A DNA stretch of 14,580 bases from VFKE01 sp031400955 (GCA_031400955.1 JANNQW010000217.1:1-14580), one strand, 5' to 3'. Numbered from the stretch's first letter, positions 1 through 7,348 are shown. Numbers and translations are program-made. The notes: generated by a model not told the origin, from the sequence alone.

Positions 1-86
1 ATCTAGCCAAGATTAAGTCCAAAAGCGGCGAGCCACTGCTCCACACCAAAGCTTACTACACCGTGAACGAAATCCCCTTAAACTAA
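1..86 (+). CDS. 3' end of an unidentified CDS (partial, cut by the window edge)
   Basis: An open frame enters from the left edge and stops at a TAA at 84-86. Only 27 complete codons are visible; the encoded tail ends in AYYTVNEIPLN. The stop lies 6 nt before the ATG of the ThuA-like gene on the same strand, so the two are probably co-transcribed. The tail is too short and unspecific to assign a family. By context a sugar-metabolism gene (for example a Gfo/Idh-type oxidoreductase, often a neighbour of ThuA) would be unsurprising, but nothing in these residues shows it. Confidence 0.5.
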   Translation, partial: LAKIKSKSGEPLLHTKAYYTVNEIPLN

Positions 87-92
87 CCCGCC

Positions 93-1124
93 ATGCACAA
101 GAACCTGTCACTCCTCCTTTGCTCCTTCATCGCGCTGCCAGTGCTCGCTCATCCTGTTCCCGAAAGTGCCCAGTGGCTCACTTATTCTGGCGGAGACGGT
201 CCCGGCAAGGGTAAGCACGTCGTGCTCATATCCGCTGAGCAGGAATACCGCAGCGAGCAATCTATGCCCATGATGGCGAAAATCCTGAGCACCCATCATG
301 GCTTCGACTGCACCGTTCTTTTCGGCGTAAATGACAAGGGCGAAGTGGACCCGACGATGCCGGTGTTTCCCGAAAAGGGAAAAGAGAGCGAATTCAAGCC
401 GCATCACATCCCAGGCCTCGAACACCTCGCGTCGGCCGACCTTGTCATCTTTTTCACCCGACTGCTCACACTGCCGCCAACCGAGAACGAACTCATCGTG
501 AAGTATATCGACTCCGGCAAACCCTTCATCGCTCTGCGCACCGCCAACCACGGCTTTCGCGATCCTCTGCCTTACAAGATCGACGGCAAACAAGTCAACT
601 GGGGCGTCGACGTGCTCGGTGGAACGTTCCTGAAGCATCACGGCAACTGGCACGCCGACTCCACGCGCGGCAATATTGTTCCCGAGCAGAAAGATCATCC
701 CATCCTCAGCGGCGTCAGTGACATCTGGGGGAACTCGGATGTCTATCGCACTTACAAAAAAGGCACCAGCCTGCCCGCTGATTGCACCGCGCTCGTATGG
801 GGTCAACCGCTCATGGGCCGCAAGCACGACGATGAACCCAACACCAAGCTGGAGCCGCTGCCCGTGGCATGGTTCAAAACCTGGCAGACGAGCGAAGGTA
901 AAAGCGCCCGCGTCTTCCATTCCACCATGGGCAGCGGCCATGATCTGGAAAGCGCCGGCCTGCGTCGAATGATCATCAACGCCGTCTACTGGGGCATGGG
1001 CATGGAAGCCGCCATCAATCCCACGCGCAGCGTGGACATCATCGGCAGCTACCAGCCTCTCGAAAGCGGGTTCAATTACCAAGAGCTCAGAGTCGTCCCG
1101 AAACCAGTCTCGGCATACAAGTAG
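93..1124 (+). CDS. Secreted ThuA-like domain protein (class I glutamine amidotransferase-like fold)
   Basis: The 343-residue product starts with a signal peptide: a short basic start, a hydrophobic stretch at about 5-18, and a likely signal peptidase I site after VLA at 17-19. The mature part from about residue 40 to 305 matches ThuA-like proteins. A beta strand (KHVVLISAE, 41-49) is followed by a helix, a second strand ending in LVIFFTRLLTLP (117-128), IALRTANHGF (146-155) and the LGGTFLKHHG patch (175-184); near the end come VFHSTMGSGHDLES (274-287) and a final helix carrying NAVYWGMG. The family is linked to trehalose and 3-keto-sugar use, but the reaction of secreted members is not settled. 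The gene follows the upstream partial gene by 6 nt, suggesting an operon. No Shine-Dalgarno sequence precedes the ATG, but the start fits the signal peptide. A convergent DUF1080 gene lies downstream. A nearly full-length open frame on the opposite strand is a shadow. Confidence 0.87.
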   Translation: MHKNLSLLLCSFIALPVLAHPVPESAQWLTYSGGDGPGKGKHVVLISAEQEYRSEQSMPMMAKILSTHHGFDCTVLFGVNDKGEVDPTMPVFPEKGKESEFKPHHIPGLEHLASADLVIFFTRLLTLPPTENELIVKYIDSGKPFIALRTANHGFRDPLPYKIDGKQVNWGVDVLGGTFLKHHGNWHADSTRGNIVPEQKDHPILSGVSDIWGNSDVYRTYKKGTSLPADCTALVWGQPLMGRKHDDEPNTKLEPLPVAWFKTWQTSEGKSARVFHSTMGSGHDLESAGLRRMIINAVYWGMGMEAAINPTRSVDIIGSYQPLESGFNYQELRVVPKPVSAYK

Positions 1125-1192
1125 CAATCCCGACTGAGCCTAAAGCTATTGAGTCTCGCGCAATTAGATGACAGACGGCTGAATGGGTGTCG

Positions 1193-1208
1193 GGGCCAGC
1201 CTTGGCCC
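1193..1208. repeat. Small inverted repeat, first of a tandem pair
   Basis: A 6-bp stem (GGGCCA and TGGCCC) with a 4-nt loop (GCCT) lies 69 nt after the ThuA stop and 7 nt before the stronger hairpin at 1215-1233. Both arms are GC-rich. Alone it would be unremarkable. Together with its neighbour it gives a tandem double stem-loop between two convergent genes, which could help termination or be part of a dispersed palindromic repeat. Confidence 0.4.
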
Positions 1209-1214
1209 GCGTCA

Positions 1215-1240
1215 TGGGGGCTGGCAGCCCCCAACACTTT
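1215..1240 (+). terminator. Probable intrinsic terminator between convergent ThuA and DUF1080 genes
   Basis: A perfect 8-bp stem (TGGGGGCT / AGCCCCCA) with a 3-nt GGC loop spans 1215-1233 and is followed after a short ACAC by TTTT. Stem strength and trailing T residues fit a rho-independent terminator for + strand transcripts coming from the ThuA gene. The T run is short and starts four bases after the stem, so termination may be partial. On the - strand the flank is not T-rich, so it is less likely to serve the DUF1080 gene. Confidence 0.5.
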
Positions 1241-1269
1241 TGTTGCCCAATTACGCGGGACTCAATTAA

Positions 1270-2436
1270 TCACTTCTTCTTGTCCCAGCCCTGTTCCTTG
1301 ATGATGCGCTCAAGCTCGCCCTTCGCGGCAAAGTCGCCGGGTATGAACTGGTATTTCGCGAGAAATTGCACGGCATTGTTCAACTCGAGGATATCACCCT
1401 TGCGAGATTCGATCTGCGCGGCCGGGACCTGCTTCAAGTCAGCAAGGAACGCCATGGCCATGTCCGTCGATTCCTTGAGCGCGGCTTCGTTCGGTTCGTA
1501 GCAGAGTGACTCCATAATGCGGAACATTTTCGCTTTACCTTCGAGCTTAGCGGCATCCTGACGGATGTTGTTCGCGATTTCTTTTTTCTTCGCAGTCGCG
1601 GCTTCTTCGGTCAGATAACCATTGGTGCCGCCCTCGGCAGCGCGCGCGGGGAGCGGTCGATACCAGATGTTGCGATAGCGCACGGGATTGCCGTGGTCTT
1701 GAAGCTGGAGCGGCCCTTTCTCCGGATAGGCTCGCGGCTTGGTGCGACCCTTGTGGCCACCGATGCCTTCCAGCGGTGTGTGATCTTGCAGGAGAACGCC
1801 ATTGCAAAAAACCGTCAGCGCGCCGGGGTCAATTTCCTGACCGTCTTTAAACAAAGGGCGACGGAAAATGATGTCATAGACCTGCCACTCACCGGGCTTG
1901 CGCAAGGCGTTGGCCATGGGCGGGTTCACTCCATAAACGGAACCGGCAAAGCCATCTGCGTAGGTCGGATTGTCATAATTATCGAGCACCTGCACCTCGA
2001 CCAGGCCCATGAGAAACACGCCGCTGTTCCCGCGTCCCTGGCTGCTGCCCGCGATCTTGGCTGGCGCGGACCATTCGATATGCAACTGACAGTCGCCGAA
2101 TTCCTCCTTCGTGCGGACGTAACCGGACTTGGGAACACAAAGCAGCGCACCATCCTGCACGATCCATTTTGTCGCTTCCGGCGGATTTTTAACTGTCTGC
2201 CATTTTGACAAATCGGCCTCCGTGCCACCGAACAGCACAATGGCATCCGAAGGCGGCTTACCCGGCTCGGACTGGGAACTGAACGTGCCAGGCTCCACGC
2301 GCACCGGTTGCGGGCGGTTCAGATCGTGAACGGCCCACGGATGATGAGCGTCCGGCGGGTCGCCGTAGAAGGCACCATCGGCGCCAAGGTTTGAAACAAG
2401 GATCATGAGAGCAGCGAAAGAATTGAGAAAACGCAT
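1270..2436 (-). CDS. Secreted DUF1080 / 3-keto-disaccharide hydrolase-family protein with a helical C-terminal extension
   Basis: The product has 388 residues. A signal peptide covers about 1-22 (hydrophobic 6-17, small residues GADGA at 18-22). The DUF1080 domain, a concanavalin-like beta sandwich now named after 3-keto-disaccharide hydrolysis, runs from about 64 to 263. It shows AIVLFGGTEADLSKWQ near the start, then LHIEWSAP (118-125), GRGNSGVFLMG (134-144), EVQVLDNY (147-154), YADGFAGSVYG (159-169) and, near the end, GPLQLQDHGNPVRYRNIWYR (241-260). Some relatives cleave glycosides oxidised at C3 by a partner dehydrogenase. Residues 264-388 form a charged, probably helical extension with no family I recognise. 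The start is an ATG whose frame gives the signal peptide directly; no Shine-Dalgarno sequence is present. The gene stands alone on its strand, convergent with ThuA and divergent from efp. Substrate is unknown. Confidence 0.88.
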   Translation of the reverse strand: MRFLNSFAALMILVSNLGADGAFYGDPPDAHHPWAVHDLNRPQPVRVEPGTFSSQSEPGKPPSDAIVLFGGTEADLSKWQTVKNPPEATKWIVQDGALLCVPKSGYVRTKEEFGDCQLHIEWSAPAKIAGSSQGRGNSGVFLMGLVEVQVLDNYDNPTYADGFAGSVYGVNPPMANALRKPGEWQVYDIIFRRPLFKDGQEIDPGALTVFCNGVLLQDHTPLEGIGGHKGRTKPRAYPEKGPLQLQDHGNPVRYRNIWYRPLPARAAEGGTNGYLTEEAATAKKKEIANNIRQDAAKLEGKAKMFRIMESLCYEPNEAALKESTDMAMAFLADLKQVPAAQIESRKGDILELNNAVQFLAKYQFIPGDFAAKGELERIIKEQGWDKKK

Positions 2437-2554
2437 GGCGCGAGCTTACGCACGGGGCACAATCATCAACAAGAAAAACTTCCTGATTGCGCGACGGGTC
2501 ATGCCCCTTCGTGCTTGCGCTCCGGAGAAAACTGGCCTAGCACTCCGCCCGCTT

Positions 2555-3121
2555 ATGGCCAACACTTCAGTTATCAACCTGCGCAAAGGACACGCCGTCC
2601 GCCACAACAACGACGTCTGCATCATCACCGAGATGGAGCACAAGAAGCCGCCGCGCATGGCCTCGTATGTCCAGATGTCCATCAAGAGCATCACCAACGG
2701 CAAGGTCAGCAACCTGCGCCTCACGTCCAATGAGTCGCTCGACTCCGTGAATCTCAGCAAGGACGCGCACGATTACAGCTACAAGGATGGTGACGGCTAT
2801 CACTTCATCCACCCCACGACCTACGAGGATGTAGTGCTGCCAGAAATCATGGTCGGGCCCGTGAAAGACTACCTCGTCGAAGCCCAGAAGTATCTCATCG
2901 TCTTCACTGACGACCGCATTGCCGGCATTGAGCTGCCACCAGCCATCGTGCTCGAAGTCACCGACGCGCCGGAAGGCGTGCGGGGTGATTCTGCAAATAA
3001 CGTTTATAAAGCCGCCACCCTCGAGACTGGCCTGATCGTTCAGGTGCCACTCTTCATTAACAATGGCGACAAGATCAGCGTCAAAACCGAAGACGGCACC
3101 TACCTCGGCCGCGCGAATTAG
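2555..3121 (+). CDS. efp: Translation elongation factor P with an arginine-tipped loop
   Basis: EF-P binds the ribosome next to the P-site tRNA and relieves stalling at consecutive prolines. The 188-residue product has the normal length and three-domain plan: an N-terminal KOW-like domain (about 1-65, with LRKGHAV at 9-15), an OB domain (about 66-128, with YSYKDGDGYHF), and a C-terminal OB domain (about 129-188) with the family signature ATLETGLIVQVPLFINNGDK. The loop that reaches the peptidyl-transferase centre reads KKPPRMASY at 30-38. It aligns without gaps to the KPGKGQAF loop of E. coli EF-P, so Arg34 replaces the modified Lys34 and Pro33 replaces Gly. The frame stays open upstream to 2405, but I chose the ATG at 2555 because homology begins there; upstream residues resemble no EF-P and cross the divergent intergenic region. 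There is no Shine-Dalgarno sequence. No EF-P modification enzyme is encoded in the window. Confidence 0.95.
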   Translation: MANTSVINLRKGHAVRHNNDVCIITEMEHKKPPRMASYVQMSIKSITNGKVSNLRLTSNESLDSVNLSKDAHDYSYKDGDGYHFIHPTTYEDVVLPEIMVGPVKDYLVEAQKYLIVFTDDRIAGIELPPAIVLEVTDAPEGVRGDSANNVYKAATLETGLIVQVPLFINNGDKISVKTEDGTYLGRAN

Positions 3122-3173
3122 CGCGCTTCAAATATAAGCGTAGCCACATCTCATATGAGAGCGGGAATTCGCG

Positions 3174-4412
3174 TCACTCCGATACTTTCGCTCCGCCAAG
3201 CAGCCGGGTGATCGCCAGCACATTCATGGCTGCCTTGGGCACGAACGAATCAGCCTCGACAAACTCCGGCACTTTCGAGCCATCGGCACTGCGCTCAGAA
3301 CAGTGGGCGTTCGCGCCGGTCGGCCCCAGCCCATCAAGCATGGGACCGAGATGGTAGAGATAATTGGCATCACTCAATCCGCCGCGCGACACGGACACCG
3401 TGTCGAGCCCGAGTTCAGCAGCTTCCTGATGCCAGTGGGCGAATAATTCCAGAGTGCGATGATCCTGAGGCCACGCGGGACTGCGCCCGAGACATTCCAC
3501 TGCAATCGCCGCACAGGATTTCTGCGAAGTCGTCACTGCAATGGCTTCCAAAGCAGCACCAGCCTCACGCAAGACAGCAGGGTCGAAAGCCCGCATCTCC
3601 AGTTCCGCGTGCGCTTCGTGCGGCACGCGGTTCAGCACCGTACCGCCCTGGATGCGGCCGACATTGACCGTGAGTTGACGTGCGTAATCCGTGAGCGCCG
3701 AAGCTTGTTTCACGGCATCGCAGAGCGCCAAGATGGCGTTCACACCCGTATCATGCGAACTGCCCGCGTGCGCTGCGCTACCATGCGCGCTGATGCGATA
3801 TTCCGCACGACCTTTGCGCGAGGTGACGATGTGATATTCCGTTCCATTGCGTGGTCCGCCTTCGAACACCAGCACTGCCTCCGCCCCACGCGGGCATCGC
3901 TCCGTGGTTCGGGCGGCAAAATCTTTTGCCATCACTTCTTCGCTGGCATTCGCCGCGATCAGCCAGCTCGTTTCTTCAAAGACATGCGGCGCAAACTTCT
4001 GCAATGCGCCCAGGATCATCCAGATCAAAATCGTGCCACCCTTGATATCCACGGTGCCGGGCCCGTAGATGCGCGATTCAGCCGGGGCCTCCTCCCAATG
4101 AAAATTATTTCGCGCCTCTTCTTCCGGCGGAAAAACCGTGTCCAGATGAGTCACCAGCACGACGAGTTTTTCGCTCTTACCCTGGCGCGACAGAAATAAA
4201 TGCCGGCCATACTCCGGAATCTCCGACGGAACGAAGTCCGGCTTGAATCCCAGCGGCTCAAAACATTCCGCAGTCAGAGCACCCAGCCAGTTCACGCCCT
4301 CCGCATTCGCCGTGAAACTGTTGATGCCCACCATCCGGCGGAGCCAGTCCATGGCCTCCGGCATTTGCGCACGAAGCCATTTCTGCAGATCAATCTGAAA
4401 GTCCGTCTTCAT
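3174..4412 (-). CDS. M20-family zinc metallopeptidase (carboxypeptidase G2 / ArgE / DapE-like)
   Basis: The 412-residue product carries the di-zinc M20 signatures: THLDTVF with His89 and Asp91 (88-94), GPGTVDIKGG with bridging Asp122 (117-126), ASEE with catalytic Glu158 and metal ligand Glu159, Glu184 in VFEGG, and His370 in GPTGANAHCSE (363-373). The dimerisation domain between about 195 and 305 includes SAHGSAAHAG. There is no signal peptide, so it should be cytoplasmic. The family removes N-acyl or amino-acid groups from peptides; the pattern is closest to carboxypeptidase G2-like enzymes that release C-terminal glutamate. It is last in a cluster after an L-Ala-D/L-Glu epimerase, only 4 nt after that gene's stop, so L-Ala-L-Glu is an attractive substrate, by inference. 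An in-frame TTG at 4439 would add nine residues and overlap the epimerase; the ATG at 4412 is preferred because family homology starts there. Confidence 0.9.
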   Translation of the reverse strand: MKTDFQIDLQKWLRAQMPEAMDWLRRMVGINSFTANAEGVNWLGALTAECFEPLGFKPDFVPSEIPEYGRHLFLSRQGKSEKLVVLVTHLDTVFPPEEEARNNFHWEEAPAESRIYGPGTVDIKGGTILIWMILGALQKFAPHVFEETSWLIAANASEEVMAKDFAARTTERCPRGAEAVLVFEGGPRNGTEYHIVTSRKGRAEYRISAHGSAAHAGSSHDTGVNAILALCDAVKQASALTDYARQLTVNVGRIQGGTVLNRVPHEAHAELEMRAFDPAVLREAGAALEAIAVTTSQKSCAAIAVECLGRSPAWPQDHRTLELFAHWHQEAAELGLDTVSVSRGGLSDANYLYHLGPMLDGLGPTGANAHCSERSADGSKVPEFVEADSFVPKAAMNVLAITRLLGGAKVSE

Positions 4413-4416
4413 CAGT

Positions 4417-5418
4417 TCAGCATCGGGGCACCACTCCAATCCCGGGACGCCCGGTCAGAATCATATCGCCCTTGGCATCGTAGGCAATGCCCTCGTAGTC
4501 GTCGTTCGCAACATAAAGATGCCCGTCCAGATCGATCCAGTCCGCGAGCGATGCCAGATGCGCTGCTGCGGTCACACCAATGCTGCTCTCGATCATGCAG
4601 CCCAACATGACCTTCATGCCAAGGTTACGCGCGAAACGAATCATGGTCCGCGCCTCCGAAAAACTGCCGCTTTTGAGCAGCTTCACATTCACGCCGTCCA
4701 CGAGTCCCTTCAAGCGAACGACGTCATCCGCCTGCTGCACGCTTTCATCGGCGTAGAGCGGCAGCGGGCACACCGGCAACGCGGCGCGCAACTCCTTCCA
4801 GGCTTCGACTCCTCCTTCATGATGCACGGGTTGTTCGATGAGTTTCAATCCACAACGCGCGAGAAATGGGATTAATCGCACAGCCTCGGCCACGCTCCAT
4901 CCGCCATTGGCATCCGCAATCAACGTGGCCTGTGGCGCAACCTCCCGGGCCCGCGCGGCAATCGCTTCATCGAAGTCAATATTGCCACTCCCCAGCTTCA
5001 GTTTGAGCACGCGAAACTGCCGGCTGATCTCGCTTACTTTTTCCTCAAAGGCATCGAGATCCTCCGGAATGCTGCATGATCGGCAACCAGGTGGAAGTTG
5101 ATTTTTTTCGAGCCGCCAAAGTTCTGCCAATGTCATGCCGCGTTGCCGGCCGATGAGATCGTGCCACAGCAAGTCCAGTGCGAGCCGACCCGCGCGCGGG
5201 CCCTCGGCGGGAACAGCCCCGCCCCGCCAGGCAAGACTCTGAATCCAGCGCAACGTATCATCAGGGTTCTCCTTATAATAGGGCACGAAGGGCGCTTCAC
5301 CCACGGCATCGCCGCAGCGCAAGCGCAACACTGAGCGCTCGTCCGACGTTCCGTGCGCGATGCGGAACGGCTCGCTCAACCGCAGCGTCTTCAACTCAAC
5401 GTGCAATGGCGACTCCAT
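4417..5418 (-). CDS. Dipeptide epimerase (L-Ala-D/L-Glu epimerase type, enolase superfamily)
   Basis: This 333-residue protein has the enolase-superfamily layout: an N-terminal capping domain (about 1-110) and a (beta/alpha)7-beta barrel. Active-site features are visible in order: KLKLG at 139-143 with catalytic Lys141, DANGGW at 169-174 with metal ligand Asp169, EQP at 195-197 with Glu195, ADES at 223-226 with Asp224, and NVKLLKSGS at 244-252 with second catalytic Lys246. The DLDG motif at 296-299 is the Asp-x-Asp pair that binds the dipeptide amino group in L-Ala-D/L-Glu epimerases such as E. coli YcjG and B. subtilis YkfB. It would convert the murein dipeptide L-Ala-D-Glu to L-Ala-L-Glu in the cytoplasm. 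It lies 51 nt after an NlpC/P60 gene and 4 nt before an M20 peptidase gene, matching that role. Dipeptide epimerases vary in specificity, so other substrates are possible. Confidence 0.92.
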   Translation of the reverse strand: MESPLHVELKTLRLSEPFRIAHGTSDERSVLRLRCGDAVGEAPFVPYYKENPDDTLRWIQSLAWRGGAVPAEGPRAGRLALDLLWHDLIGRQRGMTLAELWRLEKNQLPPGCRSCSIPEDLDAFEEKVSEISRQFRVLKLKLGSGNIDFDEAIAARAREVAPQATLIADANGGWSVAEAVRLIPFLARCGLKLIEQPVHHEGGVEAWKELRAALPVCPLPLYADESVQQADDVVRLKGLVDGVNVKLLKSGSFSEARTMIRFARNLGMKVMLGCMIESSIGVTAAAHLASLADWIDLDGHLYVANDDYEGIAYDAKGDMILTGRPGIGVVPRC

Positions 5419-5469
5419 TAGCAGTGTATAATGTCAGAAGACCCCTGGCACCAGCGCGAATTGCTCGGA

Positions 5470-6240
5470 TCAATCCACGATGCCGCGATAACGCCACGGT
5501 TTATAGCCGTGCTCCCGCAGCCATGCCACGGGCGTAAGGTGCATCACCGCCTTCCAGTGCGGCGGGCAGCCTACATCATAGACGATGAGATTATCGGGAT
5601 CGTTTTTCGCAAAGCCCGCGAAGAGACAGATGTGCTCGCTTTCCTTGTTCACGACATCACCCGGTTTAAGTTCGTCGAAACTGGCCAGTGGATCACAAAT
5701 CATTGCGATTTCATAAGTCGAAAAGGGAGCCGCCAAACGCCAGCAACGAGAGACGAAACCGGAACAGTCAATCCCCGCGGCGAACGCACTGATCGCATCG
5801 TTGTTCAGAACTCGCTTCTCCTGGGTATAGCTGTCACCAGCGGCTAATCCTCGCTTGATTGCAGAATCAAATTGATCCGGTGTGTCAAAGCCGCCCCATT
5901 TATATGGCAGCCCCGTGTTGATCTGGTCAGGCTGCCACCAGCCCGCTACGCCACCGCCGGGATTATGGCTGGTGTCCGGCGTATCAACTCGTATGCCATT
6001 CTCGTCCATGCCGTGAAAAATATTTGCCTGCGTCGGCGTCCAGCGATGCTGCACATAAACGTTGGCGATCGCAATGACCTCGCGGCGCTTTACTTTGCTG
6101 GCGGGCTCCCAAAGCGTCGCGTCCACTTTTGACCCCGATGTTTCACATGAGGAGAGAACGCAGACTGCGAAAACCGCCGCAAGATAGCAGGAGCCCGGAA
6201 GGAAGAAGCGATGGAGAGCGTCAGGCACGCGGCTTTGCAT
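5470..6240 (-). CDS. NlpC/P60-family cysteine peptidase, probable lipoprotein
   Basis: The 256-residue product begins with a long n-region and a hydrophobic segment (about 17-30) ending in LSSC, a lipobox with Cys32 as the likely lipidated residue; it should be anchored outside the inner membrane. The C-terminal half matches NlpC/P60 peptidases: LPYKWGG (111-117), GIDCSGFVSRCW (156-167) with nucleophile Cys159, LKPGDVV (191-197), and EHICLFAGF (202-210) with catalytic His203. The third polar residue normally lies about 12 residues after the His; Asn213 or Asn217 are candidates, but I cannot fix it. Family enzymes of this type cut gamma-D-Glu-diaminopimelate bonds in murein peptides, as YkfC does in Bacillus next to the YkfB epimerase. 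The gene leads a - strand cluster with an epimerase and an M20 peptidase, which supports a murein-peptide role. Residues 33-105 are a less conserved N-terminal region. Confidence 0.85.
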   Translation of the reverse strand: MQSRVPDALHRFFLPGSCYLAAVFAVCVLSSCETSGSKVDATLWEPASKVKRREVIAIANVYVQHRWTPTQANIFHGMDENGIRVDTPDTSHNPGGGVAGWWQPDQINTGLPYKWGGFDTPDQFDSAIKRGLAAGDSYTQEKRVLNNDAISAFAAGIDCSGFVSRCWRLAAPFSTYEIAMICDPLASFDELKPGDVVNKESEHICLFAGFAKNDPDNLIVYDVGCPPHWKAVMHLTPVAWLREHGYKPWRYRGIVD

Positions 6241-6275
6241 AGCGAGACAGAGTCATTTCGCAAGCTCATCCATCT

Positions 6276-6305
6276 ATTCTTACTGATCAGTTGAAGACTT
6301 GTCAC
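6276..6305 (-). promoter_or_regulatory. Possible sigma70-type promoter for the NlpC/P60-epimerase-M20 cluster
   Basis: Read on the - strand, GTGACA at 6305-6300 (5 of 6 bases of the -35 consensus) is followed after 18 nt by AAGAAT at 6281-6276 (4 of 6 bases of the -10 consensus). It ends 35 nt before the ATG of the lipoprotein gene, leaving room for a short leader. It is the only reasonable pair I found in the divergent intergenic region, but chance matches of this quality are common. Confidence 0.3.
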
Positions 6306-6363
6306 CGCTGTCCAACATCTGGTTCCCTCTGGACTTCGACCGCTTGCTGGCTAAGAAGCAATC

Positions 6364-7344
6364 ATGAAGACTTCTCATAAGACGATTTTTACCTCGCTCT
6401 CACTGACAACCCTGCTCATCGGCGCTGCCGCCATGGAATACAAGGGCGCGCCGGATTGGGTGAAACTACCGGAAGGGCGCACTCAACTCGGCAATCAGCA
6501 CGGCGACGTTGCCGTCAGTTCAAAAGGCGAAGTGTATGTCAGCATCATGGATCCCAAGGCGGGATTACAGGTATTTTCTGCCGATGGCAAATACCTCCGC
6601 AACGTGCCCGATGCACCCAGTGATTTCCACGGCTTCGTCATTCACAAAGAAGCGGACGGCGAGTTCATCTACGGCGCAGGCCTCGTCTCGGGGAATATTT
6701 TTAAGCTGACACTCGATGGAAAAGTGCTGCTGAACATTCCTTCGACTGCGATTCCGGACGAATTCAAGAACAAGGGCAAAGATGGCAAGACGGTGGTGCG
6801 ATTGACCGGAATGGATGTCGCACCCAATGGCGATCTCTATGTCACGGACGGTTACGCGAGCGACTACGTGCATCGCTTCGACAAGACCGGCAAATACATC
6901 AAGTCATTCGGCGGCAAGAAGGAGCCATACTCTTTCAAGACTCTGCACAAGATCGCCATCGACACCCGGTTCACGCCAGCGCGTGTCATCGGCTGCGACC
7001 GCGCCAACGGTCGCGTGGTTCACATGTCGCTCGAAGGCGAATTCCTCGGCGTGGTCGCAAAAGACCTCATGATGCCCGCAGCCGTGGCCATTCACGGCGA
7101 TACCGCCATCATCGGCGAGATCAAAGGCCGCATCACCATGCTGGACAAGGAAGGCAAGATCGCCACACAATTCGGCGCGAACGATCACGCCGACGAAGTG
7201 GGCACCAACAAAACCGAGCCGGCCAAGTGGCGCACTGGCGTTGTCACCGCACCGCATGGCGTGGCCTGCGACGATCGCGGCGATGTCTTCGTTTCGGAAT
7301 ACAGTCTCTTCGGCCGCGTGCACCGCTTTGACCGTCAGCCGTAA
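6364..7344 (+). CDS. Secreted NHL-repeat / six-bladed beta-propeller protein of unknown function
   Basis: The 326-residue product has a signal peptide (basic start, hydrophobic 9-20, likely cleavage near GAAA at 20-23). The rest is a chain of propeller blades. Typical strands recur: GDVAVSSKGEVYVSIMD (47-63), GMDVAPNGDLYVTDGYASDY (149-168) followed by VHRFDKTGKYIKSFG, HKIAIDTRF then VIGCDRANGRVVHMSLEGE (208-226), AVAIHGDTAIIGEIKG (240-255) with ITMLDKEGKIATQFG, and the closing blade GVACDDRGDVFVSEY (299-313). The G-x-hydrophobic-x-G-x-hydrophobic-hydrophobic-V pattern is that of NHL repeats. Such proteins may be sugar-acid lactonases, lyases or binding scaffolds; no catalytic signature is clear. 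The gene stands alone, divergent from the NlpC/P60 cluster, and its stop is 4 nt from the 3' end of a convergent tRNA. The ATG at 6364 is supported by the signal peptide. Confidence 0.82.
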   Translation: MKTSHKTIFTSLSLTTLLIGAAAMEYKGAPDWVKLPEGRTQLGNQHGDVAVSSKGEVYVSIMDPKAGLQVFSADGKYLRNVPDAPSDFHGFVIHKEADGEFIYGAGLVSGNIFKLTLDGKVLLNIPSTAIPDEFKNKGKDGKTVVRLTGMDVAPNGDLYVTDGYASDYVHRFDKTGKYIKSFGGKKEPYSFKTLHKIAIDTRFTPARVIGCDRANGRVVHMSLEGEFLGVVAKDLMMPAAVAIHGDTAIIGEIKGRITMLDKEGKIATQFGANDHADEVGTNKTEPAKWRTGVVTAPHGVACDDRGDVFVSEYSLFGRVHRFDRQP

Positions 7345-7348
7345 AACG

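Noticed and set aside
108..1127. 339-codon open frame on the - strand covering the ThuA-like gene
   Set aside because: The + strand frame has a signal peptide and ThuA motifs; the antisense product has no recognisable features and arises from GC-rich third positions.
2405..2554. 50-codon N-terminal extension of EF-P
   Set aside because: These residues have no counterpart in EF-P, which starts at about LRKG, and the extension overlaps the divergent DUF1080 start.
3149..3160. 12-bp palindrome TCTCATATGAGA between the convergent efp and M20 genes
   Set aside because: It has no loop and no T run, so it cannot be a terminator as drawn; with only one copy there is no support for a binding site.
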